From Parasponia andersonii (Eukaryota > Streptophyta > Magnoliopsida > Rosales > Cannabaceae), in contig JXTB01000779.1 in assembly GCA_002914805.1 (NCBI GenBank), forward strand, positions 66,707 through 130,706: a DNA stretch of 64,000 bases, in the 5' to 3' direction. Positions within the stretch are counted from its first letter, which is position 1, and every line of letters starts with the position of its first letter. The notes under the pieces are model-generated. The model worked only from the letters and a program-made list of their open reading frames with translations, had not been told where the DNA came from and ran no database searches. Both the position numbers and the translations under genes were made by a program. Shown one piece after another: positions 61,380 through 64,000 of this stretch.

Positions 61380-61555
61380 GATGAAGAGATAGAAAATGAT
61401 GAGAGAAAAAGTGATGAAATAAAATGAAGAGAGAGAATGTGACGAGAGAGAAAGTGAAGAGAGAGAAAATAATGATAGAGAGAATAAAGAGAGAGAAAGT
61501 GATGAGAAAGAGTGAGGAGAGAGAGAGTGGTTAGAGAAAATAATGAAAGAGAAAA
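61380..61555. repeat. Purine-rich GA minisatellite
   Basis: Irregular repeats of GAGAGAGAAAGTGATGA-like units run through about 175 bases. Confidence 0.7.
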
Positions 61556-62056
61556 TTATAAGAAAATGTGTATATGAAAATCATACGAAAATTTTTTTAT
61601 TTTTTTTAAAAAAAAAAAAAAAAAGAAAACACCTTGAAAATAACATTTTATTGTTTTCTAAATTTTCTATTTTCTTTAATTCTATTTTTAAAAACTGTTA
61701 TAAGAGAACGATGATAAACACCTTATTATCAGAAAATAATTTTTTGTTTTTAAAAATAAAAAATTATTTTTTAATTGTAACGCCAAACGGCCCTTTAGTT
61801 TTCCATTTTCTTAATTTTGGAAACTAAAAAGAAGGCCATTCCAAGAAAAGAAAACTTGTTTGGTAGTCCTTTTCCAAGACGCGTTTCGGGATTAAAGTAT
61901 GTTTCGAGACACCTAAAATGAAAACATCAAAAAAGATGTTTTCTTTTTCTTGGTCCCGAATTTTCTCTCAAGCGTTTCCATCTTCCCTTGTGGCTTAACA
62001 CCCCTAGTGCTAATACTGCAAAGACGTTATTGCTGGCACATCACCACTGCTCAACG

Positions 62057-62126
62057 ATGACTGGAAGCGAGCTCAAGATCCATGGTCGGCATCGAAAATG
62101 ACTGGAAGTGAGCTCAAGATCCAAGG
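62057..62126. repeat. Two-copy 41-bp-spaced repeat
   Basis: ATGACTGGAAGYGAGCTCAA recurs at 62057 and 62098, each followed by GATCCAWGG. Confidence 0.8.
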
Positions 62127-62755
62127 TAATCTCTAATTCAAGGTCATCAATAATCTTATTGCACAAAAATAATGCAGTTTGGGTCCCTGGGAGGTTGACG
62201 GCTTGACGTTTTTATGGCATCCACTTTGAGGGTGTTTTTTTTTTTTTAAATGTGTTTTTCGTTTTTAAAGTGTAAACCCAACGCAATTTCAAATTTTATA
62301 TTTCTAAAATTTATACAAATATTTGTTACCAAATGGTTTCCAAAACATAGTTTCCGATCACCGGTCCCAGATTTAGTGGTTTGAGAACAATAATTTAGAA
62401 ACACAAAAAATAGCGTATCAAACAAACGGGCCCCTAAATTTATGTTAAATTATGGATGATGTAAAAGAAGTCCGGCCCCAAGGAGCAATTGTTTTATTTT
62501 TATTTTTATTTTAAAATACAGTATTATCTCCATATCAATAATTGTCCTTCACATTAGTAGACCCCACAAAAATGACAGTTTTCTTGGCTGGAAATGAATT
62601 TTCCTATATAATATATGTTCCCTAGGACATTAGTAGACTATGAGTATTTTTATTTTGATAATTACTCTTTTTTTTTTTTTTTTTCCCAATGATTTAAAGA
62701 TGGATGGGTATATGTTCCATTTCGAAGAAACATAAATTTCTTGAATATTTGGGAA

Positions 62756-63341
62756 ATGCTAGAAGAGAGTATGGCTTCTGGAAAAACACCTAATTACTAC
62801 TACTACTCACGTAGTAAACCTCACGCCGCATGCATTCCCTTTCCAAGTCAGAGCCACATAAAAGCCATGCTCAAGTTTGCAAAGCTACTTCACCAAAAGG
62901 GCTTTTACATAACCTTTGTCAACACCGAATTCAACCAAAAGCGCTTTCTCAAAACTACTTGTCTTGATGATCATGATCACTCCAACAACTTATTTCTCCG
63001 AGGCTTATCGGACTTTCGATTCGAGACGATCCCGGATGGCCTCCCACCTTCGGACCCGGATTCCACTCAAGACATCCCTTCTCTCTGTGATTCCACTAGG
63101 AGGAACTTCTCGGCTCCGTTTCTTCAGCTCATCAAAAAAATCAATGAAAATTCAAAAGCTAGTATTAATGTTCCTTATGTTAGTTGTATTGTTTCAGATG
63201 GGTTCATGACGTTTGCTGTTGAATCAGCTGCTCAACAGCTTGGAATTCCCCTGGTGAAGTTCTTTTCTATTGCGGCATGTGGCTTAATGGGTTTGAGACA
63301 ATATCGTCCCTTGCTGGAAAAAGGACTCGTACCACTCAAAG
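62756..63341 (+). CDS. UDP-glycosyltransferase, UGT85-like, first exon
   Basis: The exon encodes about 195 residues of a family 1 glycosyltransferase, which moves a sugar from a UDP-sugar to a small-molecule acceptor in the cytosol. The acceptor cannot be predicted. Family features: IPFPSQSHIKAM, a variant of the usual YPAQGHINPM that keeps the catalytic His; AKLLHQKGFYITFVNTEFN; FRFETIPDGLPPSDPDSTQD; CIVSDGFMTFAVESAAQQLG, keeping the partner Asp. The exon ends PLLEKGLVPLK at a donor G|GTAG (63341|63342), the intron position usual for UGT85. The second exon with the UDP-sugar-binding PSPG box lies beyond the window, so it is unknown whether the gene is intact. The start is the first ATG in frame (62756); 62771 is an equally plausible alternative. 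Confidence 0.88.
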
Positions 63342-63491
63342 GTAGAAATCATAAACTTATATAATATGCTTAGTACTGCCGCTTACTTTATATCTGTTAC
63401 TATCAACGAAACCATAATTTCTTGTCAATAGTGGGATTGTAGCAATATATATTGTTGTGCGGTCTAAAATCCTAAGGTCGCATAAGAATTA

Positions 63492-63583
63492 TATGCGACC
63501 TCCTCCAAGAAGGATATATGCGACCTCCTCCGTGATGCTTATATGCGACCTCTTCCGCAGGTTTTTGTGCGACCTTCTCCGTC
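63492..63583. repeat. Four-copy GCGACCTCCTCC repeat
   Basis: ATATGCGACCTCCTCC-like units recur four times at 24-30-base spacing, with later copies drifting (GCGACCTCTTCC, GCGACCTTCTCC). Confidence 0.75.
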
Positions 63584-63600
63584 TAGTTTTCCTTAACAAA

Positions 63601-63709
63601 CAGGAAACCTATAGGAAAAGGGAAATACGAAAAACACTGTAAAGGAAACCTACAAGAAGAGGGAAATAGGTAAATGCTGTGGAAGAAACCTACAAGGAAA
63701 GGGAAACTG
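63601..63709. repeat. Three-copy about 41-bp tandem repeat in the LTR
   Basis: AGGAAACCTAYARGRARAGGGAAA recurs three times from 63601, separated by ACACTGTAA or TGCTGTGGA spacers. Confidence 0.75.
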
Positions 63710-64000
63710 AAGACTCCTATTTGCGATTAACTAAGTTATCCTTTTCGAGTAGTTATCCAATTGTATTGTTATTTAATTTATGTTACCCAATTGTATAGTT
63801 ACCCGTTTATACAATTAGGATCCTAGAGGCATAGGGAACCTTGAGATATAAGGTCACTACAATCTATATAAAGGGGGCTCTATGTTCCGAAGAAGTCATC
63901 ACCAATTCTGAGCATAAACAAGTTACAGAGAATAGAAGTCAGAGCAAATACACGCCTAGGGTATTCCAAACTTTGGGTAGTCTAATTCTTTAGCATTCTT

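Larger units (their letters stand above)
58361..62755. other. Intergenic, A+T-rich with MITE-like repeats
   Basis: No gene seen apart from the repeats listed separately. 60240-60420 is locally richer in G+C but not recognisable. 61380-61560 is purine-rich (GAGAGA and GATGA strings). A TATA-like TATATAATATAT lies at about 62605-62616, upstream of the glycosyltransferase. Confidence 0.55.
63453..64000 (+). mobile_element. Partial LTR inside the glycosyltransferase intron
   Basis: From TGTTGTGCGG at 63453 the sequence has the structure of a retrotransposon LTR: direct short repeats, then a TATA box CTATATAAAG (63864-63873) and a leader-like stretch. It runs to the window edge, so it could be a solo LTR or the 5' LTR of an element. 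I see no coding part and cannot assign a superfamily. Confidence 0.5.

Noticed and set aside
61380..61560. Purine-rich block considered as coding (Glu/Lys/Arg-rich)
   Set aside because: All frames are just translations of GA repeats, with stops and no conserved pattern.
1..64000. CRISPR arrays, prophage, operons or bacterial-type defence systems
   Set aside because: The spliced genes, plant protein families and plant transposons show a plant nuclear genome. The short tandem repeats have no CRISPR-like spacer regularity.

Overview
This is nuclear DNA of a eudicot plant. The coding genes have GT..AG introns and A+T-rich introns and flanks, and all resemble known plant families. Low-complexity A/T tracts, microsatellites and transposable-element debris are abundant. 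Single unresolved bases (n) occur at 987, 22192 and 44800. I cannot name the species.

Layout, left to right. 1-600: decayed Ty3/gypsy fragments. 2243-3468: a non-autonomous Mutator-like element with a perfect 9-bp target duplication and an anomalous G+C-richer core. 3574-5811 (+): an intronless E-class PLS pentatricopeptide repeat (PPR) protein. 6621-9500 (-): a nine-coding-exon UDP-arabinose 4-epimerase of the MUR4/UXE type, plus a 5'-UTR exon near 10014-10270. 10300-15490: non-coding, with a diverged 1.55-kb-spaced duplication. 15493-20446 (-): a five-exon PAT1-type mRNA-decay factor. 22495-39820 (-): an 18-exon carnosine N-methyltransferase-like (N2227 family) gene; its introns hold a LINE remnant, a nearly full-length dead Ty1/copia element, two further copia fragments and a small Mutator-like MITE. 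40511-43476: a LINE whose 5' half is inverted relative to its 3' half, bounded by an 11-bp target duplication. 45338-47191 (-): a three-exon JAZ7/JAZ8-like (TIFY5) jasmonate repressor gene, hidden because its exons are short; three G-boxes lie upstream. 47200-53870: A+T-rich intergenic DNA with a perfect 140-bp tandem duplication and a diverged repeat array. 53880-58360: a decayed Helitron (Rep/helicase plus RPA-like OB-fold gene). 58360-62750: intergenic DNA with MITE-like inverted repeats. 62756-63341 (+): first exon of a UGT85-type glycosyltransferase, whose intron holds the start of an LTR that runs off the window.

In all four multi-exon genes contained in the window, every inferred exon has a GT donor and AG acceptor, and the summed coding lengths are exact multiples of three (1191, 2418, 1479 and 381 bases, stops included). 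That is the main internal support for these models. The genes serve unrelated housekeeping and regulatory roles: organelle RNA processing, cell-wall sugar supply, mRNA decapping, small-molecule methylation, jasmonate signalling and glycosylation. They are neighbours by synteny, not an operon. I found no defence island or other novel multi-gene system. The most interesting items are the hidden JAZ gene, an in-frame 66-bp triplication of an exon end with its splice donor in the methyltransferase gene, the twin-primed LINE and the Mutator-like element with a gene-like core.
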